Below, piece after piece: positions 24,189 to 37,979 of a stretch of 47,403 nt of DNA. This DNA comes from CAZWDL01 sp964632995. GTDB taxonomy: Bacteria; Bacteroidota; Bacteroidia; Chitinophagales; Saprospiraceae. How positions within the stretch are numbered: position 1 is the stretch's first letter; every line of letters begins with the position of its first letter. The notes below the pieces were generated by a model that did no database searches, was not told the DNA's origin, and saw only the letters and a list, made by a program, of their open reading frames with translations. The DNA lies in NCBI GenBank assembly GCA_964632995.1, contig CAZWDL010000049.1, forward strand, positions 1 through 47,403. Reading direction: 5' to 3'. Both the position numbers and the translations under genes were made by a program.

Positions 24189-26048
24189 TTACCATAACAG
24201 ACTATAACCGACCTCGGCCGTGCCGTTCAGCGGGACGATCAATTCCTGCGTTTCCCCTACCGTTCTGACCATCACCTCGAAAGCCGGCTTTTCCGGCAGC
24301 TGAATGTAGTAGGACTGATCCACCACATACCAACCGTTGGGCAGCTGTCCGATTTCCTTTCCGGAGGCCAGCCGCAGATAGAGCCGGCCGGCATCGCCCT
24401 CGGTCACGCGGAGGCGTCGCTGTAATGCTTTGCCGCCGTTACTGACGCGGATATGATCTTCCAGGCAAGTCCCATGTATATCATAGAGGAAAGCGGGCCG
24501 TCCTTCTTCGTCCAGTCGATAACCCCGGGGACGGAAGCCAGCCTCCTGGTTAAGAGTATCCGGCCATACGGCGCTTTCGCTGTCGAGTCGGGCGACGAAG
24601 GGATGATCTCCCAGAGCCAGCACACTTCCGTTGGGCCGGGAGGAACCGTCGCCACGGTTATTCCACATGGACGTCGCGTTGAGGAAACCGCCGCGCCAGA
24701 CCCGGAACAGAGCCCCACTTTTCAAATTGTAGGAGAAAGCGGCTCCCTCCGGGAAGCCAACCGAAATGCCATGGGTAATCCGGTGGGAAATGGAATCCTT
24801 TGGGTTGGTAAAATCAATAAAACTACGTACCAGTTTGGGTTCGGGTGTGTAGCCCACAAAAATCGGAGCGGGCAGGCTGCTGAGGGGCACCGAGCTCGCC
24901 GCATGCAAAGCGTGGCGCCGTACGCCGGGCCCGGAGACAAATAAGCCTAAACCGGTGGGGTACCAACTATCTGGCTTGTAATATTCCAGACTTACCTGAT
25001 GCTTGCCGGCCGTTAACTCAACGCTTCCTTCGCCCCCGAACCAACTTGCGGATATAATCTCTTTCCCATCAATAAGCAAGCGACCGAAACCGCGCGACAG
25101 CAGATCGAAATGGTATTTTCCGGTAGTAGCAACGGGCATTTCACCGCTTAGGCGCAGAGCGAAGCGGGCATCTTCACGGACCATTTCGTGTGTCAGCTCC
25201 TCTGAATTGCCCGTTTCAAGTTCTTCTTTTGTTGAGAGATCGGGGAAGTTATTACCCGCGTGTTCGTACACAGCATAATCCCAAAAATCAACCCGAACCG
25301 GTGCTTTATCGTATTTCGTATAGCGAATATTTCGGAAAGCCACTGGTCCGTGATCGCCCTGGATCAGGATGGCGCCCTGGGCTACTTCCGGCAACTTCCC
25401 CCCGCGGGTAGGACCGGTCATCTCCACGTTTTGGTGTATGGTCACTCCATTGAGACGCACTTCCAGAATGCGCGCATTCTCCGTCTTGTTGCCGTATCGA
25501 TCAAAGCGCGGCGCCTGAAACGAAATAAATATTTTTTGCCAGAGCCCGGGCGCCCGCGAGGCATTCATTCGGGGAGCATAACCCTGATACCCTTTCTGGC
25601 CCCGGGGCCGGGATTCGTCCCAGCGCTGGTAGATGCCGCCACAATCGCCATAGGTCACCGACGGTTTCCCCCAACTGTCCAGTAACTGAATTTCGTAGCG
25701 CCCCTGCAGATAAATTCCAGAATTGGAATGCCGCGCCATCATAAACTCCAGCTCCAGGTCGATATCGCCGTGCTCCATCCGGGTGACGAGATTACTGCGG
25801 TTCTTGTCGGTAGGCTGATTGACCAGCACGCCGGTTCCCTTGCGTGCCTTGATCTCCTCATCTTCCTCCGGATTTGCCGTTACGACCCCGGCGATACTCC
25901 AGTTGGACCCGGCGGGGTCAAAGGCGGAGAGATCGTCAAGTTTTAGCTGCTCGTAATCTTGTCCGGAAACGGGAGGGGTAAAAAAAAGCAACAGGAAGAA
26001 TAGTAGACTGCCTGGCAGTGCTCTGGTGAGGATTAGTCGGTTCATCAT
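24189..26048 (-). CDS. Secreted DUF1080 (3-keto-disaccharide hydrolase-like) protein with PA14-like domain
   Basis: 619 residues with a signal peptide (LPGSLLFFLLLFFTPPVSGQ). Residues about 35-250 are a DUF1080/3-keto-disaccharide hydrolase domain, a concanavalin-like sandwich: DIDLELEFMMARHSNSGIYL, GRYEIQLLDSWGKP and GLWQKIFISFQAP. Residues about 280-390 resemble a PA14 carbohydrate-binding domain (GKYHFDLLSRGFGRLLIDGK, LTAGKHQVSLEYYKPDSW). The C-terminal 220 residues are beta-rich and unassigned. It sits upstream of the propeller/cupredoxin gene, 40 bp apart, so the two are likely made together. Glycan or keto-sugar handling is inference from the DUF1080 family. Confidence 0.78.
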   Translation of the reverse strand: MMNRLILTRALPGSLLFFLLLFFTPPVSGQDYEQLKLDDLSAFDPAGSNWSIAGVVTANPEEDEEIKARKGTGVLVNQPTDKNRSNLVTRMEHGDIDLELEFMMARHSNSGIYLQGRYEIQLLDSWGKPSVTYGDCGGIYQRWDESRPRGQKGYQGYAPRMNASRAPGLWQKIFISFQAPRFDRYGNKTENARILEVRLNGVTIHQNVEMTGPTRGGKLPEVAQGAILIQGDHGPVAFRNIRYTKYDKAPVRVDFWDYAVYEHAGNNFPDLSTKEELETGNSEELTHEMVREDARFALRLSGEMPVATTGKYHFDLLSRGFGRLLIDGKEIISASWFGGEGSVELTAGKHQVSLEYYKPDSWYPTGLGLFVSGPGVRRHALHAASSVPLSSLPAPIFVGYTPEPKLVRSFIDFTNPKDSISHRITHGISVGFPEGAAFSYNLKSGALFRVWRGGFLNATSMWNNRGDGSSRPNGSVLALGDHPFVARLDSESAVWPDTLNQEAGFRPRGYRLDEEGRPAFLYDIHGTCLEDHIRVSNGGKALQRRLRVTEGDAGRLYLRLASGKEIGQLPNGWYVVDQSYYIQLPEKPAFEVMVRTVGETQELIVPLNGTAEVGYSLLW

Positions 26049-26099
26049 CGATAAGGTAAAATTTCTGATGGAATATCACGTGAAAGGTTTCCGGGGGCT

Positions 26100-26134
26100 C
26101 AAAATTAAGAAATCGCGGAAAATAACCTGACAAA
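26100..26134 (-). promoter_or_regulatory. Promoter of the DUF1080/copper operon
   Basis: TAATTTTG (26107-26100) is a full match to TAnnTTTG. TTTG (26134-26131) lies 23 nt upstream, slightly longer than the usual 19-21. The start would be about 45 nt before the ATG at 26048. Confidence 0.45.
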
Positions 26135-26162
26135 ATGGGAACAGACGCTTACCGGGAAAGTT

Positions 26163-26196
26163 TATGAAAAAATAAAGGACGCCTAAAAAGGCGCCC
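26163..26196 (-). terminator. Rho-independent terminator of gltBD
   Basis: On the minus strand, GGGCGCCT-TTTT-AGGCGTCC is followed by TTTATTTTTTC. It is about 170 nt after the gltD stop, with the repeat element between. Confidence 0.75.
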
Positions 26197-26205
26197 ATTC
26201 AACCT

Positions 26206-26350
26206 TTGAGTCTACTCCGAAAAATGTTTTTTGTTACACAGAGGAATCATAGAGAGCTACAGAGGTTTGATATTCAGCAATTTAACTTTGTGCATCTCTG
26301 TGTCTCCTCTGTAAATCTCTGTGTAATTCTACTTTTCGCAGTAGACTCAT
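26206..26350. repeat. ACACAGAG/CTCTGTGT inverted-repeat element, copy 2
   Basis: Ends gagtctactccgaaaa and, inverted, gagtctactgcgaaaa (one mismatch). The interior holds acacagagg, gtgcatctctgtgtctcctc and the shared block tctctgtgtaattctacttt. It is the reverse complement, with changes, of 17120-17287. It lies just downstream of gltD. Confidence 0.7.
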
Positions 26351-26363
26351 CCTCCAATCCTTT

Positions 26364-27830
26364 CTACGACACCATCAGCATTGAATCCTCCCGGCCTTCC
26401 AGGGTGGAGGAGCCCATGAGGAAGGTATCTACTGCTTTTGCTGCTTCGCGCCCCTCGGAGATAGCCCAGACCACCAGGGACTGCCCCCGGCGCATATCGC
26501 CGGCTACGAAGATCTTTTCCAGGCTTGTCTGGTATCCCTCGTCCCTGACGTTGCCTCGCTCCGTCAGTTCAAGGCCATACTGTTCCAGCATGCCTTCGCG
26601 CTGCGGGTGCAGGAAACCGGCGGCGATGAGGGCCAGTTCGCAGGGAATTTCCTGTTTGGAACCGGGAACCTCCTGAAAGCTGTAGCGTCCGGTTTCTTCG
26701 TCCATGCTCCACTCTACTTTGACAATTTGCAGGGCGCGCAGGCGTCCTTTTTTGTCGCCGAGGAAAGCCTTGGTATTGATGGCCCATTCCCGCTCGCAGC
26801 CCTCTTCGTGCGAAGAGCTGGTGCGCAGAATCATGGGCCAGTTGGGCCAGGTGGCGACATCCCTTTCTTTCGGCGGCATCGGCATAATTTCGAGTTGGGT
26901 AACCGATTGGGCGCCGTGGCGGTTGGAGGTGCCCACACAGTCGGCCCCGGTATCGCCGCCGCCGATGACGACAACGTTTTTCCCGCTCGCCATAACACTC
27001 ATCGCCTCGTCTACCGGCTTACCGGATACGCGGCGATTGTTCTGCTCCAGGAAGTCCATTGCAAAATGCACCCCTTCCAGGTCCCGGCCGGGAATTTTCA
27101 GGTCGCGTGGGATCGTTGATCCGCCACAGAGGACGACGGCATCGTTTTGCTCCAACAAGGCTTGAGGATCTACATTCCCCCCCACATCGGCATTGGTTTT
27201 AAAGTGGATACCTTCCGCTTCCATGAGTTGCACACGTCGCTGAATAATCCTTTTTTCCAGCTTGAAGTCGGGAATGCCGTAGCGCAACAGGCCACCGATT
27301 TCATCGTTACGCTCATAAACAGTCACGCTATGGCCCGCCTTGTTGAGTTGTGCGGCGGCCGCCAGGCCGGCCGGTCCGCTGCCCACTACCGCTACTTGCT
27401 TGCCCGTTCGTGTAGAGGGAGGCTGCGGTCGCAGGTAGCCCTCTTCAAAAGCTACTTCCGCGATTGTTTTCTCGATGTGCTCGATGGCTACCGGTGGCTG
27501 GTTGATCCCCAATACGCAGGCCGACTCGCAGGGGGCCGGACAGATCCGGCCGGTAAATTCCGGGAAGTTATTTGTATCGCTCAGTATCTCAAAGGCCAGC
27601 TTCCAGTCTTCCTCGTAAACGGCCTCGTTAAACTCCGGAATGATATTCCCCAGCGGACAGCCGTTGTGGCAAAAGGGAACTCCGCAGTCCATACAACGGG
27701 CAGCCTGCTCCTTCGTCTTTTCTCTGGGAAAGGTATCGTAAATCTCTTTATAATCTTTTACGCGCTCTTTCGGCTTTCTCGCCTTCGGCAGTTCGCGCGT
27801 GTATTTCATAAATCCTTTTGGATCAGCCAT
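26364..27830 (-). CDS. gltD: Glutamate synthase small subunit
   Basis: 488 residues. The beta subunit feeds electrons from NADPH via FAD and Fe-S clusters to the large subunit for conversion of glutamine plus 2-oxoglutarate to two glutamates. N-terminal cysteine clusters CMDCGVPFCHNGCPLGN and CPAPCESACV bind [4Fe-4S]. The FAD motif is VVGSGPAGLAAA, the NADPH motif is VVIGGGDTGADC, and the C-terminal FAD-binding end is VAGDMRRGQSLVVWAISEGR. It follows gltB by 121 bp on the same strand. Confidence 0.96.
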   Translation of the reverse strand: MADPKGFMKYTRELPKARKPKERVKDYKEIYDTFPREKTKEQAARCMDCGVPFCHNGCPLGNIIPEFNEAVYEEDWKLAFEILSDTNNFPEFTGRICPAPCESACVLGINQPPVAIEHIEKTIAEVAFEEGYLRPQPPSTRTGKQVAVVGSGPAGLAAAAQLNKAGHSVTVYERNDEIGGLLRYGIPDFKLEKRIIQRRVQLMEAEGIHFKTNADVGGNVDPQALLEQNDAVVLCGGSTIPRDLKIPGRDLEGVHFAMDFLEQNNRRVSGKPVDEAMSVMASGKNVVVIGGGDTGADCVGTSNRHGAQSVTQLEIMPMPPKERDVATWPNWPMILRTSSSHEEGCEREWAINTKAFLGDKKGRLRALQIVKVEWSMDEETGRYSFQEVPGSKQEIPCELALIAAGFLHPQREGMLEQYGLELTERGNVRDEGYQTSLEKIFVAGDMRRGQSLVVWAISEGREAAKAVDTFLMGSSTLEGREDSMLMVS

Positions 27831-27951
27831 TGTATGTTCGATTCTGTTTTTTAATTTGATTTTCCGATTCCGGCAGAAAAGAAGCGCTTATCCATCTTTA
27901 CGATTTGGATATGTGTAAAGTGGAGCTTCGCACTTCTGTCTGGTCACGGCA

Positions 27952-32487
<4,536 letters not shown>

Positions 32488-33215
32488 ATAGATAATTCGT
32501 TTTTACTGGTCACCTCAACTTAAGTTGATGTAAAAGACACCCTGATTCCGGCGCCGCAGGCAGCCGGTTCAGCTGGTGATAGTGATCTCCCAAAACCAAG
32601 TGGTTCTAAGCCGGACTTCACCCGGGCAGCAATTGAATACAATACCGTTTTAAATTTTTTCTAGGCATCCCGGAGATTGCACAGTGGTGTTTTACCGGTA
32701 AGCGTACTATCGATATTGGTTTCGGGAAGGCAGGTTTTTTTTGGCTAAGGCCTACAAATATAAGAAAAATCAGGCAACAAGCCAAATTTAAAATTATCAA
32801 GAAATAAGGAAGGTGAATATAAAATTATCAAAATCTACGATTTCCAAAAACAAAAATTTCAAAAAACGAAGTCTTTTATTGCATTTCTGACTCAAGCCAT
32901 TTTAAAATTTATCAAGCTATCCACAGGAGTCAGGCGAAAATTATTCGGCATATGGACATTAATCCGAATAATACCGGAATATTGAAAAAGGCTTTGAAAA
33001 ATACAAGAGCAGGTCCCGGCGTCTGCGGAAGCACAAGTTCTAATGCTTTGTAAGTTGAAGTTTACAAAGATGATTGACCGGGTCAGGTGCGTGTTTGGCG
33101 TAGCTCCTGGTGACATCTTTTACCACTACAACGATTTTCGGTTGATTTGTTTGTTTCTATGGGCAAAGAGCTGTCATCTGGAGCGCCAGGCTGAAAGACA
33201 GATACGATTTCCAGC
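32488..33215. other. Long intergenic leader region of gltB
   Basis: About 730 bp, AT-rich between 32760 and 33060, no supported gene. It contains the gltB promoter (32755-32786) and therefore a leader of about 260 nt. No riboswitch that I recognise is visible. The remainder is the downstream region of the PhoD-like gene. Confidence 0.5.
32755..32786 (-). promoter_or_regulatory. Bacteroidota-type promoter of gltB
   Basis: On the minus strand, TTTG (32786-32783), 20-nt spacer, TATATTTG (32762-32755): both boxes match the Bacteroidota sigma consensus. The start would be about 32748, giving a 260-nt leader. Confidence 0.7.
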
Positions 33216-34304
33216 TCACCATTTCAGCGTTTGAGACAGATAAACCTCATTGCCAAGTCCGCGTACTTCAACAGTCACTTCCGGGCTTTCACCTTCCCAG
33301 TCAAGCTGCAGCATACCAAAATTTTTCAGGGTCACCAGCGGTCCTTGACGATAGCGGTTCAATTCCTCAGCTTCCTCCCAGGAATGGGTCATACCGCTGG
33401 CGGTAATTTCGTAAAATGGGTAAGGTAAGCCTTCAATTTCCTTTCGGGAAAGCTCAGCCAGGTGGCGATCGCCGCTCATTAGCAATGTGCGCGAAGGCTG
33501 GGTGGCGACCAACAGATCGAAGAAGCGCTGCCGGGCTTTCGGAAAATTGGCCCATTTTTCATAACCGTGATCTTCCGGCAAAAACTGGATCCCGGAACCT
33601 ATCAAAAAAAGAGAGATACTGTTATCGCGCAGCTCTTCTTCCAGCCATGCCCACTGCGCTTCTCCCAGTATGTCGCCCGTCTGGTTGGGGATATAACGAC
33701 GTCCTTCATCCTGGCTCTTTTCCAGGCTATCGCGGAAGTAGCGGGCATCGAGCAGCAGAACCTTCACTTTCCGGCCGGCAGGGCCAAACGCATAAGACTG
33801 GTAAGCGCCCGGGCGCTGTCGCACCGGCGCCTCCGGGGGCACATCCATAAAGTCGAGCATCAGGGTTTCACTCTCCACTTTTTTTGGATATTCTTTACCG
33901 CCGTCATTAACGCCATAGTCGTGATCGTCCCAAATGCCGATAACCGGTACCTGTTTCCGGAAAGCCCTGTAGGCCGTTCCCGATTTTTGCATCTGATATT
34001 TGGCTTTCAATACATCCATATCCCGGGTATCTCCGTAGATGTTATCGCCCAGCCAAATCCAGAGGTCGGGATCATTTTCCAGAATAAAAGGCCACATTTC
34101 CTGAGGCAGGTCCTGGCGGTTACAGGAGCCAAGACTGACCGTCTCCAACAACTGTTCGCGGTCCAGGTTCTGACCGGAATAAAGGGTAGGCTCGGAAACT
34201 TCTACGGTCCTGGTTTCTCTTTCTTTTCCATTTCCACAGGCTGTTCCTACCATCAGTACGCCGGCGGAGAATACGAGGCTTATTAAATTTAAAATGGTAC
34301 GCAT
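33216..34304 (-). CDS. PhoD-like alkaline phosphatase family lipoprotein
   Basis: 362 residues from ATG 34304; the lipobox VGTAC (Cys23) supports this start over the longer frame. Metallophosphoesterase motifs: LGSCN, WLGDNIYGDT, WDDHDYGVND, LLLDARYFRD and MSGDRHLAEL. The family hydrolyses phosphomono- or diesters outside the cytoplasm, usually with Ca2+/Fe3+ (PhoD) and often under phosphate starvation. No Pho-box-like regulation can be read here. It is a single gene; spacing on both sides is large. Confidence 0.88.
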   Translation of the reverse strand: MRTILNLISLVFSAGVLMVGTACGNGKERETRTVEVSEPTLYSGQNLDREQLLETVSLGSCNRQDLPQEMWPFILENDPDLWIWLGDNIYGDTRDMDVLKAKYQMQKSGTAYRAFRKQVPVIGIWDDHDYGVNDGGKEYPKKVESETLMLDFMDVPPEAPVRQRPGAYQSYAFGPAGRKVKVLLLDARYFRDSLEKSQDEGRRYIPNQTGDILGEAQWAWLEEELRDNSISLFLIGSGIQFLPEDHGYEKWANFPKARQRFFDLLVATQPSRTLLMSGDRHLAELSRKEIEGLPYPFYEITASGMTHSWEEAEELNRYRQGPLVTLKNFGMLQLDWEGESPEVTVEVRGLGNEVYLSQTLKW

Positions 34305-34788
34305 GTTTTTTGTCTCCAAGATAAACGCTAAGTCTCGACTTTCGAAGCAGACCGGAAAAAGATAAAGTTTAGTTAATAATAGCATGGAAGTACCCAGGCC
34401 ACTGGGTCGGCCGTAAACCAGGCTTAAGCTGGCTGGATAAAGCTGGGCGGCTCTTCGCTGTTGGCTGTCCCGATACGCTTCGCTATCGGGATCTCCGCTT
34501 CGCTCCGATTGACTGTTGGCAGCTCAGCGGGGCTATCACCGGGTAGAGAGCGGCTGTTCAGTACGCGGCGGGGCGGATAGGATATAGCAATGCCTGTCGA
34601 CCGGCCTGCCTGGGTAAGGCTCCAGCCCACCCAATTCGCTACGCGACCTGGTCGGATAAACCCCATGGAATTCGCAAAGCGACTGTTTCACGAGGTAAAC
34701 ATCCAACATTCAGGAACTGTGTTTAAATCCAGGAAAATCGATTATCCTGAGGGGGGCGCGAAGCAGAGCTTCGCGCTCCAGCCCCAGC
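34305..34788. other. Intergenic region with hairpin and dispersed repeat copy 2
   Basis: No gene. Holds a perfect hairpin tcccgata-8 nt-tatcggga at 34468-34491 and, at 34637-34662, the 26-bp repeat also found at 13235-13260 (one mismatch). The GC-rich composition differs from the AT-rich spacers elsewhere, consistent with repeat-derived sequence. Confidence 0.5.
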
Positions 34789-35775
34789 TCAATCTATTCC
34801 CGGGTAGCGGATACCCGCCTCATGCCGGATCGCGTCGAGCAGGCGAATCAGCTCCAGGCTGAAGTCGAGGGGAAGCAATTCGCTTTCCTTTAGGTTGCGG
34901 CTCAGACAGTCCATGACATGCTGCGCTTCGAGGTAGTAGCCTTTCCCTTTGTAATCGAAGCGAAACTCCTCAGGTCGCTCACCTTCGCGCAGAAGGGTCA
35001 TGGAAGAAGGTTCGTGCCAGCGCGTATGAATGTGGATGGTGCCGGTAGAGCCGTAAATAAAAGCTTCTGTTTTTGTACGGGCCAGGATGGAGCTGTGCAG
35101 ATGGGCGAGCCGGCCGTCGGGATATTGGAGGAGAACACCTATCTCTTCGTCGACGCCTGTATCGCCCAGGTGGGCGGCAGCTCTTATAACAGCCGGGCGG
35201 CCCAGCAGCAGCAGGGCCAGAAAGACCGGATAAATACCGATATCGAGCAGGGAGCCGCCGCCCAGCGCCTGATCGTACAGGCGCCCTTTAGGGTTGAAAT
35301 CCGCACGGAATCCAAAATCGGCTTTTAGAGAAAGAACCTCCCCTATTTGTCCGCTATCGATGAGCTCCAGTGATTTTTCGATGGTGGGCATAAAGCGAGT
35401 CCACATCGCCTCCATGAGAAAGACGTTGTTTTCACGGGCAACGGCCAGCATTTCCTCTACTTCGCGGGTATTCATGGCGAAGGGTTTTTCGCAGAGCACC
35501 GGAATGCCGTGCCGGAGGCAGTACACCGTATTTTGGTAATGAGAAACATGCGGCGTAGCGACATATACGACATCCAGGTCCGGGCAATTGACGATGTCTT
35601 CGTAGCTACCATAGCGGTGTTCTGCACCGTACTGTTGAGCAAAAGCTTCCGCCCGCTCCCCAGAGCGGGAGGCGACTGCGTGGATTCGGGCGTTCGGGAG
35701 CACTTGGAGGTCTTTGGCGAATTTGTGAGCGATCTTGCCGAGGCCGATGATGCCCCAGTTGTAGGTTTTAGCCAT
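34789..35775 (-). CDS. Gfo/Idh/MocA family oxidoreductase
   Basis: 328 residues from ATG 35775. Rossmann start WGIIGLGKIAHKFAKDL (residues 7-23), catalytic-type motif CEKPFA (95-100, Lys97), then the two-layer C-terminal substrate domain (GGGSLLDIGIYPVFLALLLL). The pattern, including MEAMWTRFMPTI, is close to dimeric dihydrodiol dehydrogenase/NADP-xylose dehydrogenase-type members, which oxidise sugars or diols. Substrate is not deducible. The divergent BASS transporter gene begins 175 bp away, so they may share regulation. Confidence 0.88.
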   Translation of the reverse strand: MAKTYNWGIIGLGKIAHKFAKDLQVLPNARIHAVASRSGERAEAFAQQYGAEHRYGSYEDIVNCPDLDVVYVATPHVSHYQNTVYCLRHGIPVLCEKPFAMNTREVEEMLAVARENNVFLMEAMWTRFMPTIEKSLELIDSGQIGEVLSLKADFGFRADFNPKGRLYDQALGGGSLLDIGIYPVFLALLLLGRPAVIRAAAHLGDTGVDEEIGVLLQYPDGRLAHLHSSILARTKTEAFIYGSTGTIHIHTRWHEPSSMTLLREGERPEEFRFDYKGKGYYLEAQHVMDCLSRNLKESELLPLDFSLELIRLLDAIRHEAGIRYPGID

Positions 35776-35949
35776 GAGCTTATTTTTGGACAGGATAAAC
35801 AGTAGATTTTGAACAACGAATGTAAACAAAAGTGGGTAAAGCCTCCTTTCCGGAATCACTTAAAAAGAATTTCCTACCTTGGAGGCGCCAACGAAAATCA
35901 GCGGCGCTTACTATTATGGCGTCCGGACGAAAAGCTGACTAATCGGAGC

Positions 35950-36870
35950 ATGGAACAAATCGATAGCATCCGGATTAACTTTAATCCGGACCAACTTTTC
36001 ATACTAAACCTCTGCCTCGCCTTTTTGATGTTCGGCGTTGCCCTTGATTTAAAAATCAGCAACTTCCGCTACTTATTCAAAAACCCTAAGGCCCCGCTTA
36101 CCGGGCTGGGCTCGCAATGGCTATTCCTGCCACTGCTCACCCTGCTGCTGATTTACCTGTTTGAGCCGCCCGCCAGCCTGGCGCTGGGCATGGTTTTGGT
36201 GGCCGCCTGCCCGGGCGGCAATGTTTCCAATTTTGCCGTGGCGCTGGCCGGAGCCAACGCAGCGCTGTCGGTCTTCCTGACCACCGTTTCCACCTTGGGA
36301 GCCACGGTTCTCACCCCACTTTACTTTACCTTGCTTTCCCCGCTTATTCCCGGTGCGGAAAGCTTGCGACAGTCTATCTATGTAAACCCGGCCGATATGG
36401 TGAATACCATTGTGCAGCTCATCATCATTCCGCTCCTTCTGGGCATGCTGATGCGGGCCTACCTGCCGCGTCTGACGGACAAAATCCACCGGCCTGTCCG
36501 GATACTATCGATGGCTGTTTTCGTAGGCTTTGTGATTGTAGCGGTATACAGTAACTTCGATAATATTGTAAATTACCTGCACATCGTCTTTCTCCTCGTG
36601 GTGACCCACAACGCCCTGGCTCTATTCGGCGGCTACTGGATCGCCCGCGGCAGCAGCCTTCCGGAGCAGGATGCCCGGGCCATATCGCTGGAAACCGGCA
36701 TCCAAAATTCCGGGCTGGGACTGATCTTGATTTTCAACTTCTTCGACGGGCTGGGCGGCATGGCCCTCATCGCCGCCTGGTGGGGCATCTGGCATCTGGT
36801 ATCGGCTTTCACCTTGGCAATGTTCTGGGGAAAAGAGAACGCCGTGCTGCTCAGCTCAAAGGGGGCATGA
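35950..36870 (+). CDS. Bile acid:sodium symporter family (BASS) transporter
   Basis: 306 residues from ATG 35950; the 47-residue extension of the longer frame is not membrane-like. Nine or ten hydrophobic segments (LFILNLCLAFLMFGVALDL, WLFLPLLTLLLIYLF, ALGMVLVAACPGGNVSNFAV, IIIPLLLGML, VFVGFVIVAVY). The family signatures CPGGNVSNF and SLETGIQNSGLGLILIF are both present. Members cotransport organic anions such as keto acids, pantoate or bile acids with Na+. The substrate is unknown; the divergent oxidoreductase is the only hint. Confidence 0.88.
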   Translation: MEQIDSIRINFNPDQLFILNLCLAFLMFGVALDLKISNFRYLFKNPKAPLTGLGSQWLFLPLLTLLLIYLFEPPASLALGMVLVAACPGGNVSNFAVALAGANAALSVFLTTVSTLGATVLTPLYFTLLSPLIPGAESLRQSIYVNPADMVNTIVQLIIIPLLLGMLMRAYLPRLTDKIHRPVRILSMAVFVGFVIVAVYSNFDNIVNYLHIVFLLVVTHNALALFGGYWIARGSSLPEQDARAISLETGIQNSGLGLILIFNFFDGLGGMALIAAWWGIWHLVSAFTLAMFWGKENAVLLSSKGA

Positions 36871-37079
36871 GCACGAACCAATGCGTTCCGTCTTTCTTCC
36901 TGAATTCCTGTACCTGAAGTGGTTTAAACTTTTTTTATCCGGAATACAGCAATTTCTTCACGGATTACTGATGCCAACGCTGTTAACTTACTCCGGTCCC
37001 GGCATAGAGAACTATTCCACAAGAAAATGCTTTATTCTAATTAAAAGCATTTATTTTAAGGATTTATAAACCTATAGAT

Positions 37080-37454
37080 ATGAGCCCTGCCGCTGAAAGT
37101 GTTTATTACTATAGCTTTTACCTTTTCCTGGAAGGTATCCTTCTTGCCTTCGTTCCCAACCTGAAACTGCAGATCGGGGGCTTTAGCCCTACCGACGAGG
37201 AATGGATTCGGGTGCTCGGGGTGTACACCATCGTCGTGGGCATATATTATTACCAGTCCAGCCGACATGAGCAGCGGGCCTTTTTTCAGGCCACCGTCAC
37301 CGGTCGCATGTTCTTCTTTATCGGTATTGCCATATTGTTCTTTCTCGGGCTGGCGGAGCCGACGCTGATCATAGTGGGCACAGCTGATGTGATCAGCGCT
37401 ACCTGGACCTTAATGGCCCTGCGGGAGGAAGAGAACCCTTCTTCGAGTCCTTAA
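37080..37454 (+). CDS. Small integral membrane protein, unknown family
   Basis: 124 residues with four predicted membrane segments (YYYSFYLFLEGILLAFVPN, VLGVYTIVVGIYYYQSS, MFFFIGIAILFFLGL, TLIIVGTADVISATWTLMAL) and a charged C-terminus (REEENPSSSP). It begins MSPAAESV; ATG 37080 has no strong ribosome-binding site, as is common in this phylum. It resembles small uncharacterised four-helix proteins of Bacteroidota. I do not recognise a function. It lies between the BASS transporter and a YegP-like gene, each separately spaced. Confidence 0.65.
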   Translation: MSPAAESVYYYSFYLFLEGILLAFVPNLKLQIGGFSPTDEEWIRVLGVYTIVVGIYYYQSSRHEQRAFFQATVTGRMFFFIGIAILFFLGLAEPTLIIVGTADVISATWTLMALREEENPSSSP

Positions 37455-37568
37455 CTGAGTGGTCGCGAGTATGACCTATTTCCGGGTTTAGAATTTGTTT
37501 CAGGTTTGACAACCAGGGATTTTTTTTAAATTAGCTTTATAATTAATTCATCAAACACGTTATTCTCC

Positions 37569-37904
37569 ATGAAATTTGAAATTTTCCAGAATGAAGGCAA
37601 AGACAAGTACTACTTTCGCCTCAAAGCCAAAAACGGACAAGTTATCCTTTCCAGCCAGGGTTACGCCAGTAAGGCCAGTGCAAAAAACGGTATCGAATCC
37701 GTGATGAAAAATGCACAGAACGAAAGCAACTTTGAAACTAAAGAAGCCAGTAACGGAAAGCACTTCTTCAATCTGCTCGCTTCCAATAAGCAAGTGATCG
37801 GCACCAGCCAGATGTACGTTTCCAAAGACGGAATGAACAACGGTATCCGCTCTGTTCAGGAAAATGCTCCCAATGCCATTATTGAAGATCAAACGACAGC
37901 CTAA
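37569..37904 (+). CDS. YegP family protein (two DUF1508 repeats)
   Basis: 111 residues made of two tandem DUF1508 modules: residues about 1-50 (KFEIFQNEGKDKYYFRLKAK, NGQVILSSQGYASKASAKNG) and 57-105 (GKHFFNLLASNKQVIGTSQM, YVSKDGMNNGIRSVQENAP). This is the usual arrangement of YegP-type proteins, which are small, stable and without a settled function. A strong terminator follows at 37937-37970, so it is monocistronic or the end of a unit. Confidence 0.9.
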   Translation: MKFEIFQNEGKDKYYFRLKAKNGQVILSSQGYASKASAKNGIESVMKNAQNESNFETKEASNGKHFFNLLASNKQVIGTSQMYVSKDGMNNGIRSVQENAPNAIIEDQTTA

Positions 37905-37936
37905 AGCTGGTTTCGAGTAACAAAAGTGTAAAATTT

Positions 37937-37970
37937 TGGCTTCACTTTCGCAGTGAGGCCATTTTTATAT
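37937..37970 (+). terminator. Rho-independent terminator after the YegP-like gene
   Basis: tggcttcact-ttcgc-agtgaggcca (one mismatch) followed by tttttatat. It ends 10 bp before the ATG of the sulfotransferase-like gene at 37980, so that gene must start from within or after the hairpin. Confidence 0.8.
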
Positions 37971-37979
37971 ATTGCGATT

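Noticed and set aside
27147..27854. 235-residue plus-strand ORF over gltD
   Set aside because: Antisense shadow of gltD, which has intact Fe-S and FAD motifs.
32892..33116. 74-residue minus ORF upstream of gltB
   Set aside because: Non-homologous, in an AT-rich spacer; codon pattern unlike neighbours.
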